Source: Ptiloglossa arizonensis (taxonomy: Eukaryota; Arthropoda; Insecta; Hymenoptera; Colletidae). From it: a DNA stretch of 64,000 nucleotides. Below are positions 34,080-45,422 of the stretch, in pieces. How positions within the stretch are numbered: position 1 is the first letter of the stretch; every line of letters starts with the position of its first letter. Both the position numbers and the translations under genes were made by a program. Location of the stretch: NCBI RefSeq assembly GCF_051014685.1, contig NC_135058.1, positions 12,836,811-12,900,810 of the forward strand, written 5' to 3'. The notes below the pieces were generated by a model that saw only the letters and a list, made by a program, of their open reading frames with translations, did no database searches and was not told where the DNA came from.

Positions 34080-35650
34080 CGCAGATAATTACTCTCCATT
34101 TGCATACCGCGCTCTAGGATGCGTTCTCGAAATTTTGCACACCGTAGGAACGATGTTTTACATCCAATTCTCTAAATTAGAGTAGATCTCGCGAGAAAAT
34201 GGCCGCCGAACGATCAAAACCTCGAAATAAACGACCAATTTTACATTCTTCGGGGACTTTTCGGAAACGCGTGCAACATCTTCGCGGATCGTCGGTTTAA
34301 TTATCTTCCGGTCCGCGTTCGAGAACGCGTCTCATTAATTCGGAGCAATATATCGGTACACGGACGCGAATGCGGCAAATTTGAATCGATCTTGTCATTA
34401 AACGATGCCAATTTGACGGTTCTTGTGTAACCTTACCGTTGCTGGTGCCTAGACGACGCGTCTTGGAACGGCCTACTCTAAATCTGGAGCATTATCATAA
34501 TAATAATACGTTTCGTGGAATTAAATAGAATATAACGCGTGGAAATGGAGATAAATATAATTTATCGGCCCGATCGCGGCGTACGGTCGTTATTAACCTA
34601 ACCTGAATCGCACAGGTTACGCCAATAAAGACATCGAAAATTGAAAGTAACTTTATCCGTGGAAAACGTTCACTCGATAATTAGAGCGTCGATGGAACTT
34701 TTCTCGCGATCTTCCGTCAGATTTTCCCAAAACGCCTGGAAAATTATCGTTCTTTCTCGATAATTGGACGAATATCTTTCTCCCGGCGTACTCGACAAGT
34801 CGATCGTAGCGACGGTGTTCGATCATTGGGTGCGTCTGGGATGTTTGGTTCGAAATGTAACGCGAAAGACGTAAATATTATCTCACGGTACCGCGAATCG
34901 AGCGTTCGAAAGTTTTGCGAGAGTTCGAGTTCTCTCGTAGCGTTGCAAACGAACGTTACTCGAAGCGCCGGACGATCGTGTCGCGAGTCAACGCCTCGAG
35001 CAAGTATCCTTTAAATGTTCCAGAACGTTCTTCTTCGATGGATCATTCACCGTAAGCGAACAAAACTGTACAAATCGAGGAACTAAGAACGTTACAACTA
35101 ATTGCGAACCTGTTTGATGCTTGATCATATTTTGATAACTCGCGAGCGAATTTTGTAAATTTTCCTATGCCAGTGTTGGTTCCCCGAAGGTACAAATAAA
35201 TCCCGATCTCGAGCGCGAAATACCAAATTCCTACTCTAGAGAATAAATAACTAAACGTAACGTTGACGAGTTTCGAGAGCTCGTTGCAAATCATCCGTCC
35301 GATTTCCTCGAAGATTTCTCGCGGACATCGGACGATTATCTTGCCGCTTTCGTCCCACACGCGACCATACTCGAGTAGACGGTGACGATATCGATCGGTC
35401 TTGTCATCGGTGGAACGGTTATTTGACAATCGTAACGCCGAGGAGAGTTTACGGTCTACCATCGCGCCGTTTGGGCGTCTCTCGGGCACCTCGAGCTCTC
35501 TTAAATTTCGGGGCACCGTATCGGAGCACTCGCGACGACGTGGAAAATTGAAATCGTCTTTATCCACGAACCGCGCCGCGTAATTGGAACGCCGACAGAT
35601 ACGTACGAGCGGCTACCTTTATCGTCGAATTATTCGCCCCCTCTTCGGGT
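34080..35650. other. Unassigned noncoding DNA with one open frame of note
   Basis: No repeat or mobile element is recognised. On the minus strand a frame of about 174 codons (35,567-35,043, ATG start) is open through non-low-complexity sequence and contains a hydrophobic stretch (LFSRVGIWYFALEIGIYLYL, about residues 109-128). It has no recognisable domain, and adjacent splice sites were not established. It may be chance in CGA-rich DNA. Confidence 0.35.
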
Positions 35651-36303
35651 TTCGGGTCTCTCGATAAATCTACGCGCGGTGCCAAGAATCGTCCCACGGG
35701 AAAACTGGAATCGATCGGGACGATCGAGACCCCCCATTTGTCCAGAAATTGTTCGTTCGTTTTCGAATCGGCTGGAAAACTTAACTTTCTCCCTCTCTCG
35801 AAGCAACCGGAAGCGTTGGTTCCACCCGAGACATCGTAGCCCCGGTTTGGATCGGTTCTAGGTCCCCCTCCCTTTCTCTGATCGTGCTACGAGAATCCTC
35901 CAACGGATGGCTCGAGTCTCCGAACCCCCGCGAGTATCGTCTTCTTCCCCGATGAGGCGGGAGAACCTAAACCCGGGTCACGTTCGCGGGAAGCGAACGA
36001 TTTTCTTTCCCAGGAACGGCATCGGCCGTGGATGGGTTCTCGGGTCGCGTCGTGTCGGGTCGACGGGCCCCCCGAGTCAAGTGGTTGTTTCGTCGGTTCG
36101 ATGCGCGGCGAAGAAAGAAGGAAAGAATTCGTCCGGGATTTTCGAGAGGGTCGGGGACAGGACGGGCCGTGAGTAAATGGAAACTCGTAGCGGCGGGAAG
36201 CGAACGAGGGGGAAGGGGACCGTCAGCAGGGAGGGTCACTGGGTCAGATGCACGCTCCCTCTCTTTTCTCCGCCACCCTTCTTCGTCGCTGGTCTAACTC
36301 GGT

Positions 36304-36335
<32 letters not shown>

Positions 36336-38660
36336 GTCCTCTCGGAACACATGGCCCTGCGTGTACCACGGGCTGTCTGGCAGCCACGGGAACACACGGA
36401 GGAGAGCACGCACACACGCGTACCTCGCTGACGTTATCGTACACGCCGCGCGGATCACAACGCCACGGTTGTGCTCGCGTCGGATCGATCGCCGGACGAT
36501 CGCACGGAAAATGGACCGTCCGCGGCCGCGCGAGCAAACAGAGCAAATCGTATCCGCGAAACGACCGCGACGTCGTTTATTTTTCTCCGGTACGCTGGAA
36601 TCGAGTCGGCGAGAGGGGTCGCGGAGGGGGTAAGGGGGACGGTAGGGGTACGGTAGCGCGCACACCGTCGCCCCGAAACCTCGGCGGTGTGCGTTAAAAC
36701 CCGGCCCTCGTCACGTGCTCGCGCGACTCTCCACTCACCTGCCAAGCGTGCTCATATCATCCTGCTCGCGCGCTGGTGGTAGCCTGGACTACCCTCTGAC
36801 TGCTTCGTGGACACTTGTCACCGCAAATACGATTCTCAATTTACACCCCCGCACAGAAAAAACCGACACTTGAGGAGAACCAACGATCCGTGGCGGACAA
36901 GAACGGATAAGTCGCGTGGTAGAACTTGCCCGCGACTTGCCGTGAAGCAAGTCCGGCTGGCACTCGTTACGGCGTCAGGGCCGGTAGTTAACGGAGACGT
37001 ATTCACTGACGGAACCGAGCCGCGATCGTTCGAACGAACGGGAGACTCTCGACCGCGCGAACTCGTACCGAACACCCGAGATCGTCCCACGGCTACGTCA
37101 TGGTACCCGTGGGTGTTCCTTTGTCGCTCGATCTCTCACTCACAGTTTAAGCGAAACGTTAACGACGGTAGATCGATGTAGGCTCGCGGTGGCGCGCGCG
37201 CGCGCTCACCACCCCGTTGGATCGTTCCTTCCGCGTGCGCCCGGTCCCGGCCAGGGAACGATCTCGTCACCGCGATCTAACCGATATCTGACGCGAGCGA
37301 CACTATCTCGCGGCGGCGGGGTCTCGGCCGCTCTGGAACCGCGGCGGTGCGTACCGGGGCCCGTGGGTCCCGTGCGTGGACGAGCGAGAAAGGCAAACGA
37401 TCGAGTCGGTGGTAGGACGAACAAACCCCCCCTCGAGCAGCTCGGGCATACAATGGGAATAATCACCGCGTCTCGGAGCGTCGGCTGACTGACTGAAGCC
37501 CCCGAAGACCGAACGGGATGAGATTCGGAAGCGCTGCCTGGCGGCCGGCGCGGCGCGGCGCGGCGCGCCGCGCCACTCCGCGCCTGCTTCGGCGCCCGCG
37601 CTGCGCCACTCGCGCTCCCCGCTACTGTTCTCTCGCGTCTTTTCTCTCGGTCTGGCCGCGCTCGGCTCGCTCCCTCTCCGTTTTGCTTTTGTTACGCGGT
37701 TCGCTCGGTCTCGGTTCCACCAGTCGGCCGGGAGCCTCGCGCTCTCCGTGGTACCCCCACCACCGCACGGTATCCTGACGCGCGACGCCGACTCTGTTCC
37801 GCGCGTCTCGCTCCCTCGCGCCGCCACCGGTCTACTCGGCGGCGTCCCCCCTCTCGCTCGGTCCGCTGGTCATTCGTAACGCGTCCTCGTCGCACGGGTC
37901 CGCCGCGCGAGCCGCGCCGGGTTCCACCCGGCCGCCACGCCCCTTTTCGGGCGTTAGCGCCGCCCCCTTGCTCCGACACCCACGCCGAGACGCGCGCTCT
38001 GCCCGACACTGCCACGGCCACCACCACCGCCGCGACCCGTTCTAGCAGCGTCCTCGTCCTCGTCCTCCGTCTACGGCTTCGTCTTCGTCTTCCCGTTTCT
38101 CTCTTCGTTGGCTTCTGGTACAACGTCTTCGCGTCGCCCGGGTCGTTGTCGTTCCTCGTTCCTACGTTCTCGGGAGGCAGCATCCCCGGGTTCACCTGCG
38201 CGCACCCGACTCTCCTCGTTTCTTTCCCTCTCTCACTCACTCTCTCTCTCTCTTACTCTCGCGCGCGCGCGCCTCTGCCCGTCCTTCTCCGTCCCGCGCG
38301 ACTATCCCCCTACTCGCGAGGACCAGAGTCGCGGCAGCGGTCGACGCGTTGGGCGTAGTGGCGCCGTGGATGGCCAGCGTGTGCTATCGGTGCTTACTCT
38401 CGCGTTCTCCCTCTCTCTCTCTCTCTCTCTCTCTCGTTCTCTCCCGTTACTCTCCGCTCGGTGCTCCCCACCTTCGCGGGAGGACGAAAGGGGCGAGTCG
38501 AGAGAACGAGCGACGCGCGTCACGTGGCACGCGAGAAACGGCCAACGTCGACGACGTAACGCGTGCCGTTTAGCGGAGGCTGCCCGCTGCCGGGACACCT
38601 AGCCCGAGCACCTGCCGGGTCGTTGGAACCGCGACCCTTTTCAGGTGTTTCGACGGGGTT
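35650..38660. promoter_or_regulatory. Largest GC-rich island; candidate promoter / noncoding first exons
   Basis: About 3 kb of CpG-dense sequence, the longest such island in the window. It carries three long CT tracts (about 36,302-36,331, 38,233-38,263 and 38,409-38,440), a GGCGC-type minisatellite (about 37,548-37,574) and many CACGTG/CACACG-like phrases. Such islands with GAGA/CTCT tracts commonly mark promoters and 5'-UTR exons of large developmental genes in insects, so this is the best place for a transcription start. Open frames up to about 180 codons exist in nearly every frame on both strands, because stop codons are rare at this composition, and none has a domain. Transcript direction cannot be told. 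Confidence 0.4.
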
Positions 38661-40310
38661 CGTGCACCACCGATTCGACTTGCACGCCCCACCGGACTTA
38701 CGTGGAACGTAAAACGAACGATTTACGGAAGATTTTCAAACAGAACGAACCGAGACAATTGACGTTTCATCTTTTGGCTCGAACGATGGCCCAACTCGAA
38801 GATGCTTTGTTTATTGGAAATTTTCGGTCGCTCGAGAATCCTTCGCTCGAATGTTTGCTCGCGTTCGCCCGGTAGGTGATAAAATTCGATCGTTTGGCAA
38901 TTGTTCGCAAATTTAGATTCCACGTCGCGCCAGGAAATTGTACACGAGACAACTTGAAGGTCATTCTGCCCGCGGAAATTCCACTTCTTTCTCGAACAAC
39001 TCGTCGGGGCTAACGAACGTGGCGAGTTCGGATGGCGCGGCAGGATGTAGCATGACCAAAACGTTCCAGGCGCCTCATAATTGGACGAAGATCGGTCTTG
39101 CGCGTGTTAGGCGCTCCGTTTCCTGGGAATGCTTCGGACTGGCGCTAATTTTGTCCGCTAAATCGACAATATTTTTGGCTCGAGATGTTTTCTGTCCGGT
39201 ATCTAGTAAATAACGGCTCGTAGGCTCGTTTCGTTCGAGAAACTGTACAATGAACAAAGTTGCGTCTTTTATTTATCTCCTCCTCGACTCTTCGCTGCCG
39301 TCGAAATAGATTCGCGATCGGAGACACGAACGATTAAAAATTTAGAAAAAAATTTGTGAAATTTTCCGTCGAAGTTGTAGCACGAACGCTAGTTGTAGCA
39401 ATGCCATTCGATCCGTTCGTGCTCGATGGGTGTGTTCGATATATTCCTACTTTTTTGTCCAACACTTTTCAAAGTCAAGTTCGATGCGAAGCGAGACTGA
39501 ATTTTTCACATTCGTTGTCTTATCTACGAGATCCTCCGTACCTAGTTTCGCTTATCTCTTCTGTCTAACGCGTCGTATCGCCCTATCGATATCCGTTCCA
39601 TTCGCCTTTACACAAACGAGCAACTATTTGTTACAAGTGCACACTTTCGTTTAATTTGCACACGAAGAGGTAGAAATAATGAAATTGCTCGAGAAAAATG
39701 TATTTTGGAAATGTTTTCGATCCCGTAATCGGTTCACAATTGGCTAATACCAATTGTTCGTTACAGAAAACAATATTTATATTCTTGTATTCTGATCGGC
39801 GGATAATGTCATTAACCGAACAATTTGTACCAATTAATTACGCGTTGACAAACTATCGAGCAATTGGAGATTGCTCGAACAATCGATAGCCTTGCGTCCA
39901 GAGGCACGAATAAGCCTTACCGTTCAATTATCGGGGACTAATCGCGATAATAGTGCTCTTTAAGTCTATCTAAATCATCCAAAAAGCGAGTGAGTACGTA
40001 AAAAGATTCCATCGATGGAATAAAATACAACATGCACTACGTTACGAAACAAAGACTTCGTTAATTATCTAATTACCAACAATTTTCACCCTCGATTCGT
40101 ACATCCAAATAGACTACGATCCGACCGTAGCACCCTGTTAAAGTTAGGGAAACGTTACCAATTCCAAGGTGAGGGGAGGGGGGCCTGTACGAGCGATTAA
40201 TTTATCGCAATCGAGTGGCAAGTAATATCAGGACAATTTCTTGTTCAAACGCCGCGATATCGGCAAGTTTTAATTTTAATGCACCGGGTATCCGCTGCCG
40301 AGCGTAAATA
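38660..40310. other. Unassigned noncoding DNA
   Basis: No gene is recognised. The part 38,940-39,220 is repeat-free with an open frame of about 91 codons on the plus strand that has no domain. The rest is AT-rich. Confidence 0.35.
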
Positions 40311-40810
40311 TTTGAGCGCGGCGGTGCGCGGCGCTTCGTTGGAAAATTAATCGAAGCTCGTTCGATGATTCCGGCGCGCGCCGCGGCGGTGGCGGCGGCG
40401 GTGGCTGCGGCGGCGGTGGCGGCGGCGGTGGCGGCGGCGTCGGGTTGCGTCGAACGACGGCGCCGGCCGATTCGCCGCGCTCGAATCCCGTCGGATCAGG
40501 TGCAGCGATGGTAGTGCCGCGCATTGTCTATTGTTCCGCTCGGAGGCGGTGGTCGGCGGCACAACCCCCGGCCGCGGGCGACGGCCCTACGACGGTGCCG
40601 CGGAGGTGGTGGAAGCCGACCAATGGGAGCCCAGGCACACCCGCGCAAATCACAATGCTTATTGTTGTCGCCGAGCTGTCCGCCCACATCCCTGAATCGC
40701 TTCTTCCACCTCCGCCCGCCGCCAGTTCCTGCGGCTCGCTCAGGTAGAAGTCTCCGCAGGTGCGCGATCCCCGCGTCCCAGACACCGCGCGATCGAATGG
40801 ACGATCGCCG
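40310..40810. promoter_or_regulatory. GC-rich element with GGCGGC tract and Sox-like sites; possible exon
   Basis: An abrupt 500-bp GC-rich block sits in AT-rich surroundings. It begins with a (GGC/GGT)n tract (about 40,378-40,442; poly-proline on the minus strand). The following part has several HMG/Sox-like cores: CATTGTCTATTGTTC at about 40,522 and ACAATGCTTATTGTTG at about 40,652. On the minus strand, a frame reading CGDFYLSEPQELAAGGGG (about 40,761-40,708) has mostly G/C third positions and looks exon-like. However, frames on both strands are open through this block and no clear acceptor or donor was found. It could be a conserved enhancer, an exon, or both. Confidence 0.35.
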
Positions 40811-40924
40811 ATGGAATATTCGCAAACCAAGACGAATAAACCAATTTCAAACGGTTTTTAACCGTTCTAATACAAACCGTTCTAAATATCAAATAGTCCT
40901 TTTTTTATTTCATTGACACGAGCT

Positions 40925-41300
40925 GTAACTTTTATCGTGGGACTTTTAACGGGGTATATTTTTACCTTGGGAAATTTTGCCGTGGTAGTTTTATCGGGAA
41001 ATATTTTTACTTTGGGAAATTTTGCCGTGGTATTTTCATCGAGAAATATTTGTAGCTTGGGAAATTTTGCCGTGATAGTTTTATCGGGAAATATTTTTAC
41101 CTTGGGAAATTTTGCCTTGGTAGTTTTATCCGAAAATATTTTTACTTTGGGAAATTTTGCCGTGGTATTTTCATCGGGAAATATTTGCAGCTTGGGAAAT
41201 TTTGCCGGGTAGTTTTATCGGGAAATATTTTTACTGGGAAATTTTGCCGTGGTACTTTTACCGAGGAACATTTTTCTCTTGGGAAACTTTTTAAAATTGT
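40925..41300 (+). repeat. Tandem repeat, 45-bp unit with 90-bp higher-order pairing
   Basis: Units end with GGGAAATTTTGCCGTGG at about 40,985, 41,030, 41,075, 41,120 and 41,165, exactly 45 bp apart, with further shortened copies to about 41,300. Two unit types (TAGTTTTATCGGGAAATATT versus TATTTTCATCG(A/G)GAAATATT) partly alternate, which suggests duplication of pairs. Because 45 is divisible by three, a plus-strand frame stays open for about 99 codons and translates into a repeated NIFTLGNFAVV-like peptide. No start context, flanking exons or known domain support it as a protein. Confidence 0.92.
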
Positions 41301-41865
41301 TCACCTGGAAGAGTATTTTTTAACTCTTGCGACAAAGGTTCCATGGAAATTGTTGTTCGAGGAGTTTCGTTGGAAAAAGTTTCGCGAGTGAAACTCGAAA
41401 TTTATGGTACATTTTAGAGAATAGTTTTCTTTGAAAATATAGTTACATAATGTTTATTCTGAACGAGAAATTAATCGTACCGTAAGATGTATCGGACAGA
41501 AAAGCAAACTTGTTAAAAATACCACCTACATATCGAAGAAAATACTTGATCCTCTTACGTAAGAATATTTATCCTCGTTTCTTGTAAATTTTATGCAAAC
41601 TGGGACTGTTTCTGTTCCCGTCGGAAAGTTTAACGCGAGATTATTATACAAGATGCGTTTCGATATTTCGATCTGTGTTCCAAATGTTTTCATTCATAGA
41701 AAATTAAATATCTTCACCAGACAATTTTGTCAGTCTCGACCAAGCTCACTTATTCAACCGATCAAGAAATATATATACGTTCCGGATGGCACATCGCTCG
41801 GTAAATCATGTACTATTAACGCTCCTAAATAAGAACTTCGAAGCAAGATGGCTTATACACGTGTA
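41300..41865. other. Unassigned AT-rich DNA
   Basis: The 45-bp array fades out to about 41,400 (scattered GGGAAA and GGAA phrases). After that, nothing is recognisable. Confidence 0.4.
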
Positions 41866-41867
41866 CC

Positions 41868-42012
41868 GAATATATTGGACACGCGACTGCCCTTCCAAAA
41901 TTCTTGTAAAAATTCCAGTAGCACAGCCTCGCCTCCGATACATTATTTATTTTAAATAATCAAGGTGCAGTCTGGTGTCCGATATATTTACTCTAGACGC
42001 CAGACTACTCCG
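41868..42012. repeat. Imperfect inverted repeat, possible hairpin or MITE remnant
   Basis: AATATATTGGACACGCGACT (about 41,869-41,888) pairs, with mismatches, with AGTCTGGTGTCCGATATATT (about 41,969-41,988). Inside is a short palindrome, TTATTTATTTTAAATAAT. A second inverted pair, AGTCTGG...CCAGACT, spans about 41,969-42,006. A flanking TA duplication could not be fixed with certainty. Confidence 0.4.
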
Positions 42013-42335
42013 AAATTATGAATTTAACGTTACGAAGACGAAAAACAGAATTAAAACAATCTCGCAATCTAACATTGTTACTCTTACCCTCAACCAGTAA
42101 ATATAAGCTCTCTACTTTGCATTCTTTATATTCTTAATTCTCTCCTAGACTCTCTTCCATAATTTAAATCACGTAACCGTCATTACTATCATTGCTACAC
42201 ACTTTCTTGGATCTATATTCTCAAGATTAGATTCAGAAAGACTAAAAATACTTAAAGAGCAACGTTCTGCATGCTCCGTTCTCTCCCACGATAAACATTC
42301 GGTCACAATATCTACGCGACAAAGAAGTCGAACAG

Positions 42336-42938
42336 ACTCAACGCAACGAAAACGTCAATTAACACGTTAAACCGTAGACTTTTAAATAGCACTACTCTCA
42401 TTGAAAACACTACAAAATTTATACATCGACAAATGATCGAATTCGCACTACGATTCGAACAAACATCCTCGAGTCTCGATAACTGAACGTTTAACTCGTT
42501 AAGAGAGACTCGAAACGAGGATGTCGTTTAAAAGAAACTCAACGCAACGAAAACGTCAATTAACACGTTAAACCGTAGACTTTTAAATAGCACTACTCTC
42601 ATTGAAAACACTACAAAATATATACATCGACAAATGATCGAATTCGCACTACGATTCAAACAAACATCCTCGAGTCTCGATAACTGAACGTTTAACTCGT
42701 TAAGAGAGACTCGAAACGAGGATGTCGTTTAAAAGAAACTCAACGCAACGAAAACGTCAATTAACACGTTAAACCGTAGACTTTTAAATAGCACTACTCT
42801 CATTGAAAACACTACAAAATATATACATCGACAAATGATCGAATTCGCACTACGATTCGAACAAACATCCTCGAGTCTCGATAACTGAACGTTTAACCCG
42901 TTAAGAGAGACTCGTCGCGAGGACGTCGTTTAAAAGAA
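42336..42938. repeat. Near-identical tandem repeat, 201-bp unit x 3
   Basis: Copies start with ACTCAACGCAACGAAAACGT at 42,336, 42,537 and 42,738. The word ACTCAACG recurs at 42,939, so all three periods are exactly 201 bp. Copies one and two differ at about two positions; the third carries a few more changes at its end (TCGTCGCGAGGACG instead of TCGAAACGAGGATG). There are no open frames of note. It is the youngest array in the window and a likely length-polymorphic site. Confidence 0.97.
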
Positions 42939-43009
42939 ACTCAACGTGGACTTCGAACAGAACAGACGATAATTTCCGCATAATTTCGAAAGCGGTCTCT
43001 TTCGGGCAA

Positions 43010-43560
43010 TTTGCCACCAGCCGTGAAGAATTCGTGGATCCGCTCGGTTCCTCGGTCGCGTTCGATCCTACGGTTGCATTTGCCTTCGCCGCAGCCGTCA
43101 GATAGAATATCCTGTCTCGTCTCCATCGCGCACGCACAGGTACATGGCCGTATGTACGTTTGCATGTACACCGCACCCCCTGCCACCCTCGCTGTTCCTA
43201 CCGCGGCGAGAGGAATGGACGAGAATGGCGTCGGCGCGCATCCCTTTCATGTCCTCCGCAAAACCCATTCCCCCCTCTTCCCGTGGCTGCTGCTCGTCCT
43301 CCGCACCAATGCACCCTTGACTTGCGCCCCTTACCGTCCCCACCGGCCGCGCTAAACAGACCACACCGAGCCTCGTCCACTTCGCGGATGCTCCTTTTTA
43401 TCGTCGGCCACAAAACGCGGCGATGCCCCTTTTTTTTCCTCTCTTTCCTTGACCGACCGCGCACGCCTGCTCGAAAACACGGGCCCTGCCTCCCTCTGCT
43501 CCCCTCGCCTCGACAGTTTCGGGAAGATGATTTCGATTCGAAAGGCGAGCGAGCCTGGCG
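43010..43560. promoter_or_regulatory. GC-rich island
   Basis: CpG-containing, pyrimidine-rich sequence follows the 201-bp array. Overlapping open frames of 90-170 codons on both strands have no domain. No TATA box or initiator was recognised. Regulatory function is inferred from composition only. Confidence 0.25.
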
Positions 43561-43669
43561 ATCGATAATCACTGCGAAAACGATGCACCGAGAAGAACGG
43601 AGTACGGTGAGGTATTTCGAGGGAACGATTCGAATAGAGTTTGCGTTAGAGGTGACTGGGGTAGATCGT

Positions 43670-44150
43670 TGAACATTCGGTGTAAAAGTGAGCATTATTG
43701 AGCATTACGAAGCGTTTAATGTGCGAGAAAGATGTGATAGATCATCGTAGAGTGTAGGATGAAAGTAATTATGGTTTGATATTGTTGAGCGTTGAGTGTG
43801 TAACGAAGAAGAGTGTGGTCGAATACTGTTGAAAGCTGGGTGTATATTGAAGGTGGGTATAGTCGAGTTTCGTTTAATGTGCGATAAAGTCGATTATCGA
43901 GCGGTGAGCGATAAAAGTGGCTGTAGTTTGCGATTGTTGAGCGTTGACTGTACGATAAGGGTGAGTGTAGTCCGAATACTGTTGACAGGTGGGTATACGA
44001 TAACAGTGAATGTAGTCGATTATCGTGAAGCAGTCAATGTGTAATAAAGATGTGATCGACCATCCTTGAACGTTGACTACACGATAAAAGTACACGATTG
44101 TACGTTTGAGGTAACTATAGTCGATCATCGTTGAGCGTTCAATGTATAGT
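43670..44150. repeat. Diverged tandem repeat, about 52-bp unit
   Basis: Variants of TTGAGCGTTGA(G/C)TGTACGATAA(A/G)(A/G)GTG...GTAGTCGA(T/A)TATC recur about eight times from 43,690 to 44,140. Some units show (A/C)GAATACTGTTGA(A/C)AG(C/G)TGGGT. Copies vary in length. The open frame on each strand over this region only echoes the repeat. Confidence 0.75.
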
Positions 44151-44239
44151 AAAGTAGACCATAAAATTTAATACTGAAATATTAAATAATTTTTAAACTC
44201 GATTATACCAACACGCACCTGTTTGTAATACTTTATATA

Positions 44240-44540
44240 TTAGATCTGTATAACTCGAATAAGAAAAAAAAACAGTCCGCGGTAAAGTGCACGCTCGCGT
44301 CTCGGCTTCTTTGTAGCGGAAAGGTTAAAAAGTACGTTCAGTTTTTCTCGCAAAGAGGTCTCGATGACAACGAGATAAACTTTTTGTAACGACTCGAGTT
44401 CGATCGCTAAATAGAGCGAGAAAAGCATAACGTATGGAAATGACGCAAGTCCACGAATGCGAATGATCTTATATTTCTGCGACAACGATGTTACATTCCT
44501 AGTGGTTTTCATACATTTTAAAAGACACCCTGAAAATCGA
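44240..44540 (-). repeat. Possible interspersed element with CAGGGTGT end
   Basis: On the minus strand, CAGGGTGTCTTTTAAAATGT begins at about 44,536. It resembles the ends at about 12,119 and 45,898. The minus-strand frame (44,578-44,240, about 112 codons) runs through non-low-complexity sequence but was not matched to any known protein. It ends in an A-rich run on the plus strand near 44,262. Confidence 0.25.
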
Positions 44541-44599
44541 CAGTTGCGACGAAATGTCTTTTCGCGAGCATTTCCCAATTATTACATACTTTGACAGAA

Positions 44600-44890
44600 C
44601 TCTGTTTTCGAAAATTTAACCGTGAACCGTTCTTTCGTTGGAGCATCGCGATTCGTCAATGTTTCGCCACATATTTTTTCCCAGTGCTCCCTAATAATAG
44701 CATACATTAGAAAAACTCTCGCGCAGAATCAACAGTAAAGAAGCATTAACGAAGAAAAAAAAATGTCAAACGTCGCTTCTTCAAAGTACCACGATTTACC
44801 AATATTTCGCCACATATTTTTTCCCAGTGCTCCCTAATCGTTGCACACATAAGAGAAACTCTCGCGCGGAATGAATGGTAAACAATCATT
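44600..44890. repeat. Two-copy tandem repeat, 143-bp period
   Basis: TTTCGCCACATATTTTTTCC followed by CAGTGCTCCCTAAT occurs at 44,662 and 44,805. Both copies continue with an A/T phrase, GAAACTCTCGCGC(A/G)GAAT, a GTAAA phrase and CATTAACGAAGAA. The match is good over almost the whole unit. Confidence 0.88.
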
Positions 44891-45360
44891 AACGAAGAAG
44901 AAAGGTCGAGCGGCACTCGTACGGCGGGAGTCGAACGAGACGGTGCGTGGTTCGGCGCGTCCGATTACATACGGTATTTTTCTACTTCGGGCGGAACCGC
45001 GGGCTTCCGTGACGGGAGCCGCGCTAAATTCACGGTTTAATTACCGCGCGCGATTAAAATTCGCGATACTCGAAGACGCCCGCGCGTACGATCGCGAACG
45101 TTTAACCGTACGCTCGATCTTACGCGTAACAGAAATCCACGGTTAATTGTCTCGCGTGCGCGTTATTTGCAAGAAAAGCGTGAATTTCTCGGCGAATTGT
45201 TCCCCGCGATACGTCGCGTGGAAGAAGCGTTTCCTGTTCCACTTACCGAATACTGGCTCAGCTATTTCTGTACGGCAATCTCGAGGCGGTAATGCCTCTC
45301 GTTTACCGCGTACCGTCTTAATCGCCGCGACAACCGTTTTACGATATCGAATCGTCGTTT
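44890..45360. other. Moderately GC-rich noncoding DNA
   Basis: CpG-rich, repeat-free sequence with no gene recognised. Confidence 0.35.
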
Positions 45361-45422
45361 GTTTGTTTTTTTTCTTTCTTTCTTTCTTTTTTTTCTCTTC
45401 TTCTTCTTCTTCTTCTTTTATT
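45360..45422 (+). repeat. CTTT/CTT microsatellite
   Basis: A pyrimidine tract passes from (CTTT)n to (CTT)n. On the minus strand it yields a run of glutamate and lysine codons inside a 209-codon open frame (45,772-45,143), which is therefore low-complexity and not treated as a gene. Confidence 0.9.

Noticed and set aside
43160..43695. Overlapping plus (170 codons) and minus (165 codons) frames
   Set aside because: Both strands are open through a GC-rich segment with no domain, which points to composition rather than coding.
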